Positions 6,694 through 14,778 of a stretch of 21,987 nucleotides of DNA are shown here, one piece after another. The stretch's first letter is position 1. Each line of letters begins with the position of its first letter. Position numbers and translations under genes: made by a program. Source of the stretch: JBDRZD01 sp964623395 (lineage in GTDB: Bacteria > Hydrothermota > Hydrothermia > Hydrothermales > Hydrothermaceae). The stretch covers positions 1 to 21,987 of the forward strand of contig CAZUSI010000018.1 of NCBI GenBank assembly GCA_964623395.1, given 5' to 3'. The notes under the pieces were generated by a model, which was not told where the DNA came from, did no database searches, and was given only the letters and a program-made list of their open reading frames with translations.

Positions 6694-7948
6694 TTATGAG
6701 CTCTATTTGGGCACCCAATTTTTTTAATTTTTCATGAAAATTTTTATATCCCCTTTTTATATGCTCAATTCCTTCAACTGTGCTTTCTCCTTCTGCTGCA
6801 AGTGCTGCAATTACAAGGGCAGCACCTGCTCTTATATCAGGTGTAATGAGGTCTGCTCCTTCAAGTTTTTCAACTCCATCAATTATGCATGTCCCTTTTT
6901 CAACCCTTATATTTGCCCCCATTCTCATAAGTTCTCCCACATATCCAAATCTTTCAGAATATACCCCTTCAATTATAATTGATGTCCCCTTTGCAATTGA
7001 TAACATTGAAACAAATTGTGGCTGAAGATCTGTTGGAAATTCTGGATATGGGCCTGTTTCTATTTTTAATGGCAATATTTCCTTATCCCCCTTTAAATAT
7101 ATTTCATCTTTTTTTACTTCAATTTCTGCTCCTGATTCCCTTAACTTCTCAATAACATTTTCAAGAAATTTATAAACTTTCCCTTTTATCTTAATTCTTC
7201 CACCTGTTATTCTTCCTGCAACAAGGAATGTTCCTGCTTCAATTCTATCATTAATTATTTTATATTTTAAAGGTGGATTTAATTCCTTAACCCCTTCAAT
7301 TTCAACAATATCTTCTCCTTCCCCCTTTATTTTTGCTCCACATTTTTTTAAAAAATTTAAAAGGTCAACTGTTTCAGGTTCTTTTGAAGAATTAATTATA
7401 ACCATTTTCCCTTTTGAAATACTTGCAGCCATTGCAAGATGGCATGTTGCTCCAACAGATTTTTGGTCAAAATAAATTTCACATCCCTTTAATTTTTTAC
7501 ATTTTGCTATTATAAATCCCTTATCTATTTCTATTTCTGCACCCATTTTATGAAGTCCTTCAAGATGATAATTTATAGGTCTTGGACCAAAACTACATCC
7601 TCCAGGGAATGCAACCTTTGCTTTTCCAAATCTTGCAAGTAAAGGTCCTAAAACATATATTGATGCTCTCATTTTTCTAACTGCTTCATAAGGTGCTTCC
7701 CATGAATTTATTTTTGATGGATCAATTTCAATTTTATTCTCTCCTATTTTTTTAAATTTTGCTCCAAGTGCTTCAAGCAATGAGAGCATTGTGTTTACAT
7801 CTTCAATATCAGGGACATTTTCAATAATTATTTTATCATTTAAAAGTATTGTTGATGCTAAAATAGGAAGTGCTGCATTTTTTGCTCCTTCTATTTTAAC
7901 TTCCCCTTTTAATTTTTTTCCACCTTTTATTAAATATTTTATTCCCAT
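6671..7948 (-). CDS. murA: UDP-N-acetylglucosamine 1-carboxyvinyltransferase
   Basis: A 425-aa enzyme for the first committed step of peptidoglycan synthesis, transferring enolpyruvate from PEP to UDP-GlcNAc. Key residues are Lys23-Asn24 in GAKNAALPIL, Arg94 in KMRASIYVLGPLLAR, Cys118 in PGGCSFGPRP (the fosfomycin-target Cys is retained), Asp307 in FPTDLQPQ, DIRAGAAL at 371-378 and IKRGYKNFHEKL near the end. Length is normal. The last six residues (VSRETF) are encoded by the parS site and lie beyond the conserved fold. The start overlaps the lamin-tail gene by 10 nt with no ribosome site, suggesting translational coupling. Confidence 0.96.
   Translation of the reverse strand: MGIKYLIKGGKKLKGEVKIEGAKNAALPILASTILLNDKIIIENVPDIEDVNTMLSLLEALGAKFKKIGENKIEIDPSKINSWEAPYEAVRKMRASIYVLGPLLARFGKAKVAFPGGCSFGPRPINYHLEGLHKMGAEIEIDKGFIIAKCKKLKGCEIYFDQKSVGATCHLAMAASISKGKMVIINSSKEPETVDLLNFLKKCGAKIKGEGEDIVEIEGVKELNPPLKYKIINDRIEAGTFLVAGRITGGRIKIKGKVYKFLENVIEKLRESGAEIEVKKDEIYLKGDKEILPLKIETGPYPEFPTDLQPQFVSMLSIAKGTSIIIEGVYSERFGYVGELMRMGANIRVEKGTCIIDGVEKLEGADLITPDIRAGAALVIAALAAEGESTVEGIEHIKRGYKNFHEKLKKLGAQIELINVSRETF
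6677..6692. other. parS: parS centromere site (ParB binding site)
   Basis: TGTTTCACGTGAAACA is a perfect 16-bp palindrome identical to the consensus parS bound by chromosomal ParB/Spo0J. Flanking AAA and TTT extend the perfect palindrome to 22 bp (6674-6695). It lies in the overlap of murA (coding NVSRETF then stop) and the next glycosyltransferase (coding MFHVKHF). ParB binds here, loads as a CTP-dependent clamp and recruits ParA and SMC for chromosome segregation. Such sites cluster near the replication origin. A chance match is very unlikely given the GC-containing core in this AT-rich DNA. Confidence 0.93.
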
Positions 7949-9633
7949 ATTGCTATTGGCAATTTTTTTATAAATTTACCTTTTCCATTTTTATCCTTCA
8001 TTTCTACATAAATTATATAAAGTCCACCTTTTCTTTCCTTCATAATTTCCGACAAATTAAAAAATCTTTTTGATGAAACTATATAATTTTCAATTAATTT
8101 TTCCCTTAATCTTCCCTTTGAATCAAATAAATATATTTTAATTTCGGTTAAATTATAAGGTGGATTTATAAAAATTTTCAAATCGTTTTTTGAAGAAAAT
8201 ATTTTACCTGATAAAGAAATGTATTCTCTTTCAGGGAAAATATTTTGAAAAATTGAGTTTTCCCTTCCGGGTGTTGCTCCAAGAGGTGCTATTGATGAAC
8301 CCCACGAAAATCTTTCATCTGATGGAAAATCAATTCCTTTTCTTTCCAAAGAAATGTCTTTTCCTCCTCCCCATTTATAATCATAAGGAACAGAATCAAC
8401 TATGTTTCCAATATGGTCATAAATGTAAACAATATCCTTTAAATTGTCAAGAGAATAAAATTCACTAAAAGGAGAGATGCATTTAAATCTACCAAATTTT
8501 TGATAAAGGTATAATGTATCTTCCATTTTTTTAATTATAACAAGATAACTTTCAGGTTCAATTTTAAAATCCCCCCATCTTTTTATACTTTTACTTTTAT
8601 CAGATATTCCAAAATTTGAAATATCAAGAGTATCAGAAATAGGGTTGTATATTTCAACCCATTCATAATCTGAATTGTACATTATTTCTGTTATAAATAA
8701 CGGTTTTGTCGATACAAAAACATTAAAATTTAAAAAATTATTTGATGTATCATAATCCATATTTCCTTTTCCATAAACAAATCCCTTATAAATCCCTCTT
8801 TTTAATGGATTTATTTCAAATCTAACAATTCCAGAATCATTTCTAACCAATTTTCCAGGGAAATATAATGAATCCTTATAAAAATCATTTATTTCCAAAT
8901 AAATTCTTATATTTCTTAAAGTATCAAATCCATTGTTGAAAAATTTAACAAATATTTCAAAAATTTTATTTTCTTCTGGGAAAGGCGGTTTTATTATTAT
9001 ACTTTTTGAATTTATAAGTAAATCTGGGAAAAATTTGAGAGAATTTTCTTTTCCAGGAGTTGAACCACTTAGATTTTGGCAAAATCCCCAATTCCAAAAT
9101 TCATCAGGTCCATCAAGTTTTATTCTTTCACAAGAGATACCATCAGGGGGTGAAAGGGGTAATGAATCATCAGGATTAAATGGTGTTCCATAAGTTGATA
9201 CAGTGTCAAGAGTTGGAGAAATTAATGCTAATGGGTCATTATTTGAAATTCCATCACCTATTGTAGTATTTCCAACTGTTAAAACTATAACTCCATCTAA
9301 ATTATATGGTCTTACATAATTTCCATCCCCTTCTTGAAGATATTCAGGGTCTAAAATTACTGCAAAGCCTTTTGGTGGAATTTTTGTTGTGTTTATTATA
9401 CAATTTGGATAATATAAAAGTATTGAATCGTTTGTCCATGGAATTATATTATCAGTGGCATCAAAATCAGTTATTTTATAACCCTGTAAATCAATTTCAT
9501 ATTCAGAATTGTTATATATTTCAACAAATTCATTTCTATCACCTGGTGTTCCAGGACTTTGAGAATCAGAACCTTTAACATTTGACATAACTTCTGATAT
9601 AACTGGTAAGGAAATTAAAAATAGGGTTATCAT
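7939..9633 (-). CDS. Secreted protein with two lamin-tail domains and a C-terminal sorting-like module
   Basis: 564 aa. A short hydrophobic N-terminus (MITLFLISLPVIS) runs straight into lamin-tail domain 1 (about 11-200, with EVMSN and NEFVEIYNNS). A CARDB/Ig-like segment follows at about 203-310. Lamin-tail domain 2 (about 313-460) begins ITEIMYN...EWVEIYN. The last 95 or so residues (SLSGKIFSS, LFDSKGRL, GGLYIIYVE) resemble FlgD-Ig or type IX-secretion-like terminal domains. The two lamin-tail domains end alike, STPGKENS and ATPGRENS, which points to internal duplication. In-frame codons just before the ATG read F-K-K-Q and would supply a positively charged signal-peptide head if a rare ATT start were used. 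The product is probably exported to the cell surface; its function is unknown. It overlaps the OPT gene by 4 nt and murA by 10 nt. Confidence 0.8.
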   Translation of the reverse strand: MITLFLISLPVISEVMSNVKGSDSQSPGTPGDRNEFVEIYNNSEYEIDLQGYKITDFDATDNIIPWTNDSILLYYPNCIINTTKIPPKGFAVILDPEYLQEGDGNYVRPYNLDGVIVLTVGNTTIGDGISNNDPLALISPTLDTVSTYGTPFNPDDSLPLSPPDGISCERIKLDGPDEFWNWGFCQNLSGSTPGKENSLKFFPDLLINSKSIIIKPPFPEENKIFEIFVKFFNNGFDTLRNIRIYLEINDFYKDSLYFPGKLVRNDSGIVRFEINPLKRGIYKGFVYGKGNMDYDTSNNFLNFNVFVSTKPLFITEIMYNSDYEWVEIYNPISDTLDISNFGISDKSKSIKRWGDFKIEPESYLVIIKKMEDTLYLYQKFGRFKCISPFSEFYSLDNLKDIVYIYDHIGNIVDSVPYDYKWGGGKDISLERKGIDFPSDERFSWGSSIAPLGATPGRENSIFQNIFPEREYISLSGKIFSSKNDLKIFINPPYNLTEIKIYLFDSKGRLREKLIENYIVSSKRFFNLSEIMKERKGGLYIIYVEMKDKNGKGKFIKKLPIAIWE

Positions 9634-11342
9634 TTGCTTTTTAAAAATAAAAATAGGGATAAAATTAAAAGGAAAAATAAACTAAAAAATGGGGAAGAAG
9701 AAAGTAAAGGGATGGAAAGGGAAGGTATTTTTAAATTTAAAACAATTAATAATGCTATGAATATTCCAGAAAGGGCATCACCTGCAACAAGTCCAGATGA
9801 TAAAAGAATTCCTTTTTCCTTTTTTAAGGTAAATTTTGAAATTATACCACCTATTCCTATTGTAGTTGATAAACTTAAAGGAAGATAAAGCCCAACTGCA
9901 AATGGAAGAGAAGGTATTCCAAGAATTTCAACTACTATCCCAATTCCGATTCCTGAAATTATAAGTTCCCATGGCATTTTACCTTCAAAAGTTCCTTGAA
10001 CAACAAGTTTCATAAGGGTTGCTTGAGGTGCAGAAAGAATTTCCGAACCTATTTTATATGCTTTGTTTAATAAAAAAATTGTATATCCTATAAAGATTGC
10101 TGAAAATAAAACCCCTAAAAATTCACCTATTTGTTGAAATTTTGGAGTTGCATTCAATAAAAATCCTGTTTTTAAATCTTGAGATGTATCACCTGCAATT
10201 GCTGCTGAAATACAAACGATTGCTCCAACTGTTAATGCTGCAATTATTCCCCTTTCGCCCTTAAATCCAATTTTTAATAATATTATGCTTATTAAAAGAA
10301 GTGTTGCTATTGTCATTCCTGAAATAGGATTTGAAGAAGAACCAACTATTCCAACTATTCTTGAAGAAACTATAACAAATAAAAGGGAAAATAAAATTAT
10401 GAAAAAACTTGAAATGAAATTTTGCTTAAAATTTGGAATTAAAGAAATTAAAATATAAATTATAATTGTTCCAAAAAATACAAATTTTAATGGCAAATCT
10501 TTTGGTCCTGTAATACTTTTTAATGAAAATTTTCCTTTTGAGAAAATTGATATCATTGTTTTTATGAAACTTATTATTCCACCTGCAAGAACACCACCTG
10601 CCCCTATATATCTTATATATTTACTCCAAATTTCTATTGGCATAAGTTCTTCTTTTAAAAAGTTCTCTATTAAGGGCATAATTCCAAACCATCCAAAAAT
10701 TCCACCTGCCATAAGAAAAAAAGAAGTTTTTAAACCTAAAATAAATCCAACGCCTAAAAGACTTGGTGAATTATCAAAGGAAAATTGAAATTTTGATTTT
10801 AATTTAAAAATAAAATCAACAATGTCTTTAAAAAGATGAATTCCCAAGGAAAAAAATTTGTATATAAAGCCTAAAATTATTCCTAAGAATACCATTTTTG
10901 CCTTTTCCCCACCTTCATCTCCTGCTTTAAGAACTTCTGCACATGCTCTTCCCTCTGGATATGGAAGTACATCATCTTCTTCTTCTATAAATCTTTTCCT
11001 TATAAGAATCATTAAAAGCACACCAAGTGTTCCTCCTATAATTGAGACCAAAAATATATATAAAATATCAACTTTTAAACCGAGCATAATTAATGCAGGA
11101 ACAGTAAATATAACTCCTGCTGCAAGCGATTCACCTGCTGATGCAATTGTTTGAACAATATTGTTTTCCAATATTCCTCCTTTTCTTAAAATTCCCCTTA
11201 AAATTGCCATTGAAATACAGGCAGCAGGTATTGATGCAGATACTGTCATTCCCATTTTAAGCCCAAGATATGCATTTGCAGCCCCAAATATTATTGAAAG
11301 TAAAATTCCGATAATTGTTGCCCTAATTGTAAATTCTTTCAT
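9630..11342 (-). CDS. OPT-family oligopeptide transporter
   Basis: 570 aa, mostly hydrophobic, with many predicted membrane helices. The N-terminus (AANAYLGLKMGMTVSASIPAACISMAI) and the segment PYPEGRACAEVLKAGDEGG are signature regions of bacterial OPT proteins, which take up oligopeptides or metal-chelate complexes using a proton gradient. The NPISGMTIATLLL and GDTSQDLKTGFLL segments are also typical. Length fits prokaryotic members. It starts with an ATGA overlap on the upstream glycosyltransferase and ends with an ATGA overlap on the lamin-tail gene. The substrate cannot be told. Its place between envelope genes would fit uptake of peptides or wall fragments, but this is inference. Confidence 0.9.
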   Translation of the reverse strand: MKEFTIRATIIGILLSIIFGAANAYLGLKMGMTVSASIPAACISMAILRGILRKGGILENNIVQTIASAGESLAAGVIFTVPALIMLGLKVDILYIFLVSIIGGTLGVLLMILIRKRFIEEEDDVLPYPEGRACAEVLKAGDEGGEKAKMVFLGIILGFIYKFFSLGIHLFKDIVDFIFKLKSKFQFSFDNSPSLLGVGFILGLKTSFFLMAGGIFGWFGIMPLIENFLKEELMPIEIWSKYIRYIGAGGVLAGGIISFIKTMISIFSKGKFSLKSITGPKDLPLKFVFFGTIIIYILISLIPNFKQNFISSFFIILFSLLFVIVSSRIVGIVGSSSNPISGMTIATLLLISIILLKIGFKGERGIIAALTVGAIVCISAAIAGDTSQDLKTGFLLNATPKFQQIGEFLGVLFSAIFIGYTIFLLNKAYKIGSEILSAPQATLMKLVVQGTFEGKMPWELIISGIGIGIVVEILGIPSLPFAVGLYLPLSLSTTIGIGGIISKFTLKKEKGILLSSGLVAGDALSGIFIALLIVLNLKIPSLSIPLLSSSPFFSLFFLLILSLFLFLKSK

Positions 11343-12475
11343 TTTAAAATTTTAATAAATTCAGAAACTATTTTTTCATTTTTAAATCTTTCCTTAAAAA
11401 ATTTTTTCTCATTTTCAGAAATAATTTTCAAATATTCTTTTTCTTTATAAATTTCTAAAATTTTTTTTGAAAGGGAATTTTTATTAAATATAAAACCATT
11501 TTTTTTATCCTCAATAAGCCAGGAAAATTTTTCTGATACACATATAGGAGTCCCATAACCCATTGCCTCAATAACATTTCTTCCAAGAGGTTCAAATGTT
11601 TTTTCTCTTGGATGAACAAAAAGATCCAAAGAAATATAATAATTTTCAGGATTTTTTTGCCATTCAAAAAATTTCACATATTCTTCCAGATTTAATTCTT
11701 TTATTTTTTTAATTAATTTAATTTTTTCTCCCCCATTTTTAAAATCATCTCCAACAATTAAACAAAATAAATTTTTTATTTCATTCTTTAAATCCCTTAA
11801 AGCAATAAGAAGATTTTCAATTTCTTTTTCTTCTGAAATTCTTCCAATATAACCTATTATGAATTTATCCTCTGGTAAGTTTAAAATTTCTCTTGCTTTA
11901 CTTTTACTAATATTTTCTTCTTTAAGTTCAATTATGTTGTAAATCATTTTAACATTTTTAAATCCTATATCTTTAAGCATTTTTTCAACAAAAGGAGATA
12001 TTGCTATTAAAATATCTGAGAATTTTCCAAAAAATCTATAATAATTTTTTTTTAATTTTGATTCAAGTGCAAATAAATCTCTTATGTGCCATATAATTTT
12101 TGATTTTGTTAATATTTTTAAAATTAATATAAAAGGTGCTCCCTTAAAATCATTTATATGAATATTTTTTATTTTCTCTTTTTTTACCAATTTTTTTATA
12201 ATCAAAGAATATTTTATAAAAATATAAATTCTTTTTAAAATTGCATATAAATTTATAAATTTAATTCCAATAAATTTTTTAAATATTTTCATTGAAGGGT
12301 TAAAAGGAATTGCCACTTTTTTAATTTCTGGTATTTCATAAAAATCAACTAATTTTTTTGATGTCAATAAATATATTTCATAATTCCTTTCTTTTAATTT
12401 TTTTAATAAATTTTTTAAGGATATCTCAGCTCCTCCCTTTTCATAAGAAAGGGATATAGAAATAATCTTTTTCAT
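11339..12475 (-). CDS. Family 4 glycosyltransferase
   Basis: 378 aa, GT-B fold. The N-terminus MKKIISISLSYEKGGAEISLKNLLKKL carries the glycine-rich acceptor loop. IGYIGRISEEKEIENLL opens the donor domain, and FEPLGRNVIEAMGYGTPI contains the EX7E motif that binds the nucleotide sugar. It is very Lys/Ile/Asn rich, like the neighbouring transferases. It has ATGA overlaps at both ends (with the 12472-13638 and 9630-11342 genes). It likely adds one sugar to the lipid-linked surface glycan on the cytoplasmic face; specificity is unknown. Confidence 0.9.
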   Translation of the reverse strand: MKKIISISLSYEKGGAEISLKNLLKKLKERNYEIYLLTSKKLVDFYEIPEIKKVAIPFNPSMKIFKKFIGIKFINLYAILKRIYIFIKYSLIIKKLVKKEKIKNIHINDFKGAPFILILKILTKSKIIWHIRDLFALESKLKKNYYRFFGKFSDILIAISPFVEKMLKDIGFKNVKMIYNIIELKEENISKSKAREILNLPEDKFIIGYIGRISEEKEIENLLIALRDLKNEIKNLFCLIVGDDFKNGGEKIKLIKKIKELNLEEYVKFFEWQKNPENYYISLDLFVHPREKTFEPLGRNVIEAMGYGTPICVSEKFSWLIEDKKNGFIFNKNSLSKKILEIYKEKEYLKIISENEKKFFKERFKNEKIVSEFIKILK

Positions 12476-13638
12476 TTTTTATTCTCACAAATTTTTTTTA
12501 TTATTTCTGTTAAATTTTCCATAGAATAATATTTTTTGACAAGATCATATCCACCTTTTGAAATTAATTCTGCCAATTTTTTATCAACTAACAATCTCTC
12601 AACTGCTTCTGCAAATTCTAAAGGGTTATCTCTTACTATTATATTAACTCCATCCTTAATTCCCTTTATACCTTCACATCCAATTTTTGTTGAAACAATA
12701 GGAACACCGTTTGCCATTGCTTCAATTATTTTTACCCTAATACCTGTTCCAATCCTAAGTGGAACTACTAAAACATTTGTTTTTGAATATACTTCTTCTA
12801 TTTTTGGAACGAATCCCTTTACAAATATATCTTTTCCATTTGAAAGTTTTTCAATACTTTTATTTATAGATGGTCCTACAATAAATAATTTTACATCCTT
12901 TATTTTTTCTTTAATATGTGGAAAAATTTTTTTCATAAAATAAAAAAGAGCATCTTTATTTGGAAAATAATCCATATCTCCTATGAAAAGGATATTCTTT
13001 TCATTATTTTCTACTTTTTTTATTTTTATTTCAGGATAAAAGGCAAGTTCATAGACCTTTTTATTATTTTTTAATTTTCTCTTTTCCTCTTTTGATGTTA
13101 CTATAATTCCGTGAGCACTTTTTAGTATTTTCCTTTCAACATTTTTTATCCTAAAAAACTCGTAAAGATGTATTAATTTTAAAAAAGGATTTTTTTCTTT
13201 TAAAAATGCTTTTTTATGCCTTTCAGATGTCACATCATGTAAATCCACTATTTTTTTACAAGAAGGAATATACAAAGAATATTGATATGTTCTTTCATGA
13301 TTAAACCATACAAAGTCATATTTATTTAACGAAATTTTTTCTTTTAAAATTTTTAAAAAATTTTTTGAAAAGGCAAATGATTCTCTTAAAGATTTTTTCG
13401 AGAAATAAAGAATTACATTTTTAACTATTTCAAATTTTTTTTGTTTAACATAATCAAATTCTTTCACAAAATCTTTAATTTCATCTTTATATTTTAAAAA
13501 CTCTTCTCCATTTGCAAGAAAAATTAAGTCTATTTGAGCAAATTTTGAAAGAGATTTAATTCTTTGAAAGGAAACAGCTCCTCCTCCTCCTTTGTTATAA
13601 TAGGGAAAATAGGGAGAAATAAAAAGTATTTTTAACAT
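12472..13638 (-). CDS. Family 4 glycosyltransferase (PEP-CTERM/exopolysaccharide type)
   Basis: 388 aa. The N-terminus MLKILFISPYFPYYNKGGGGAVSFQRIKSL, the donor-domain start ILFIGDMDYFPNKDALFYF, and PLRIGTGIRVKIIEAMANGVPIVST match GT4 transferases often annotated as exopolysaccharide sugar transferases. It is the first gene of the minus-strand run. A consensus promoter (TTGATT, 18 bp, TATAAT) ends only 7 nt before its ATG, so the mRNA may begin at or next to the start codon. No Shine-Dalgarno is present. It probably acts in surface polysaccharide assembly. Confidence 0.9.
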   Translation of the reverse strand: MLKILFISPYFPYYNKGGGGAVSFQRIKSLSKFAQIDLIFLANGEEFLKYKDEIKDFVKEFDYVKQKKFEIVKNVILYFSKKSLRESFAFSKNFLKILKEKISLNKYDFVWFNHERTYQYSLYIPSCKKIVDLHDVTSERHKKAFLKEKNPFLKLIHLYEFFRIKNVERKILKSAHGIIVTSKEEKRKLKNNKKVYELAFYPEIKIKKVENNEKNILFIGDMDYFPNKDALFYFMKKIFPHIKEKIKDVKLFIVGPSINKSIEKLSNGKDIFVKGFVPKIEEVYSKTNVLVVPLRIGTGIRVKIIEAMANGVPIVSTKIGCEGIKGIKDGVNIIVRDNPLEFAEAVERLLVDKKLAELISKGGYDLVKKYYSMENLTEIIKKICENKK

Positions 13639-13645
13639 TTTATAA

Positions 13646-13675
13646 ATTATATTGATTTTTTGAATAATAAATCAA
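13646..13675 (-). promoter_or_regulatory. Promoter of the minus-strand operon, likely leaderless
   Basis: On the minus strand, TTGATT (13675-13670), an 18-bp spacer and TATAAT (13651-13646) are followed by 7 nt and then ATG (13638). A start about 7-8 nt after the -10 box places +1 at or beside the start codon. The -35 box is half of an inverted repeat (TTGATTT at 13652-13658 and AAATCAA at 13669-13675) shared with the opposite promoter. Confidence 0.68.
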
Positions 13676-13682
13676 TTATTAT
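13652..13682 (+). promoter_or_regulatory. Opposing promoter for the GT4 gene at 13696
   Basis: On the plus strand, TTGATT (13652-13657), a 19-bp spacer and TATTAT (13677-13682) lie 13 nt before the ATG at 13696. It occupies the same DNA as the minus-strand promoter. The match is weaker than its partner's, and AT-rich background makes a chance -10 possible. Confidence 0.45.
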
Positions 13683-13695
13683 ATTAAACTTTAAA

Positions 13696-14778
13696 ATGAG
13701 AATAGGTGTTGATGCTCGTCATCTTGTGGGCGAAAAAAGGGGGATAGGGTTTTATATTAAAAATTTTGTAAAATATATATTAAAGGAAGTTGAAGAAATT
13801 GATTTTTTTCTTTTTGTTCATAAAGAAATAAATTTAGATTTTCAAGATAAAAGATTAAAAATTTTTAAACTTAAATTACCCTTTTATTCGCAATTTCTTT
13901 CTCCTTTTTGGCTTAATTTTTATTTACCAATTTATTCAAAAAAAATAGATATTTTACATTGTCCCAATTTTTTTTGTCCTCTTTTTGTAAAAAATAAAAT
14001 AGTTATAACTATTCATGACCTTGCCCCAATACATTTTCCAGAATTTTATCCAAAAATTTATTCTCTTTATTTTAAAAATTTTTTAATACCTTCAATTAAA
14101 AAGGCAGATGCAATAATAACACCCACTAATAATATGAAAGAAGAAGTTGAATATTTCTTTCCTTTTTCAAGAGGGAAGGTATTTTGTGTTTATCATGGTG
14201 TAGAGGAATCTTTTAGGCCAGCTTATAAAAAGGAGGAAAATTTTAAATATATTTTATATGTGGGGGCACTTGTTAGAAGAAAAAATATATTTGGAATTTT
14301 AAAAAGTTTTCATATATTAAAGGAAAAATATAAAATTCCCCATTATTTATTACTTGTAGGGAAAAAAGAAACCCATTTAAAAGAAATAGAAAAAGAAATT
14401 TTAAATCATCCTTATAGAAATTTTATAATACAAAAAGGATATGTGAAAGATGAGGAACTTATAAAAATATATCAAAATGCAGATGTTTTTTTATTTCCTT
14501 CCTTTTATGAAGGCTTTGGATTGCCCGTTCTTGAAGCAATGAGATGTGGAGTTCCTGTTGTAGTTTCTAAAAATGAGACATTTATAGAAATAACAAGAGG
14601 AGAGGCAATTTTTGTTAATCCTCTTGATTATGAAGAGATTGCTTATAATGTTTATAAAGTTTTGGAAAATGAAAATTTAAAGAAAAATTTAATTAAAAAG
14701 GGTTTGATAGTTTCCTCCTTTTATAAATGGGAAAAAACAGCCACTGAAATTTATAAAATTTATAAAAATTTGCTTTGA
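13696..14778 (+). CDS. Family 4 glycosyltransferase
   Basis: 360 aa from the chosen ATG. MRIGVDARHLVGEKRGIGFY is the classic start of mannosyl/rhamnosyl GT4 enzymes. ITIHDLAPIHFPEFY closes the acceptor side, YILYVGALVRRKN opens the donor domain, and EGFGLPVLEAMRCGVPVVVS holds the EX7E motif. The open frame extends upstream to a TTG at 13660, but that adds 12 residues unlike the family and runs through the promoter, so the ATG at 13696 is preferred. Its tail overlaps the convergent ligase gene by 19 bp. It probably belongs to the surface glycan pathway; sugar is unknown. Confidence 0.9.
   Translation: MRIGVDARHLVGEKRGIGFYIKNFVKYILKEVEEIDFFLFVHKEINLDFQDKRLKIFKLKLPFYSQFLSPFWLNFYLPIYSKKIDILHCPNFFCPLFVKNKIVITIHDLAPIHFPEFYPKIYSLYFKNFLIPSIKKADAIITPTNNMKEEVEYFFPFSRGKVFCVYHGVEESFRPAYKKEENFKYILYVGALVRRKNIFGILKSFHILKEKYKIPHYLLLVGKKETHLKEIEKEILNHPYRNFIIQKGYVKDEELIKIYQNADVFLFPSFYEGFGLPVLEAMRCGVPVVVSKNETFIEITRGEAIFVNPLDYEEIAYNVYKVLENENLKKNLIKKGLIVSSFYKWEKTATEIYKIYKNLL

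Noticed and set aside
13660..13695. TTG start extending the plus-strand GT4 gene by 12 codons
   Set aside because: The extra residues are unlike the family, the region holds promoter elements, and the ATG at 13696 begins exactly at the conserved MRIGVDARH.
13639..13695. Replication origin at the strand switch
   Set aside because: It is AT-rich and divergent, but only 57 bp long with no DnaA boxes (TTATCCACA-like) and fully explained by promoters.
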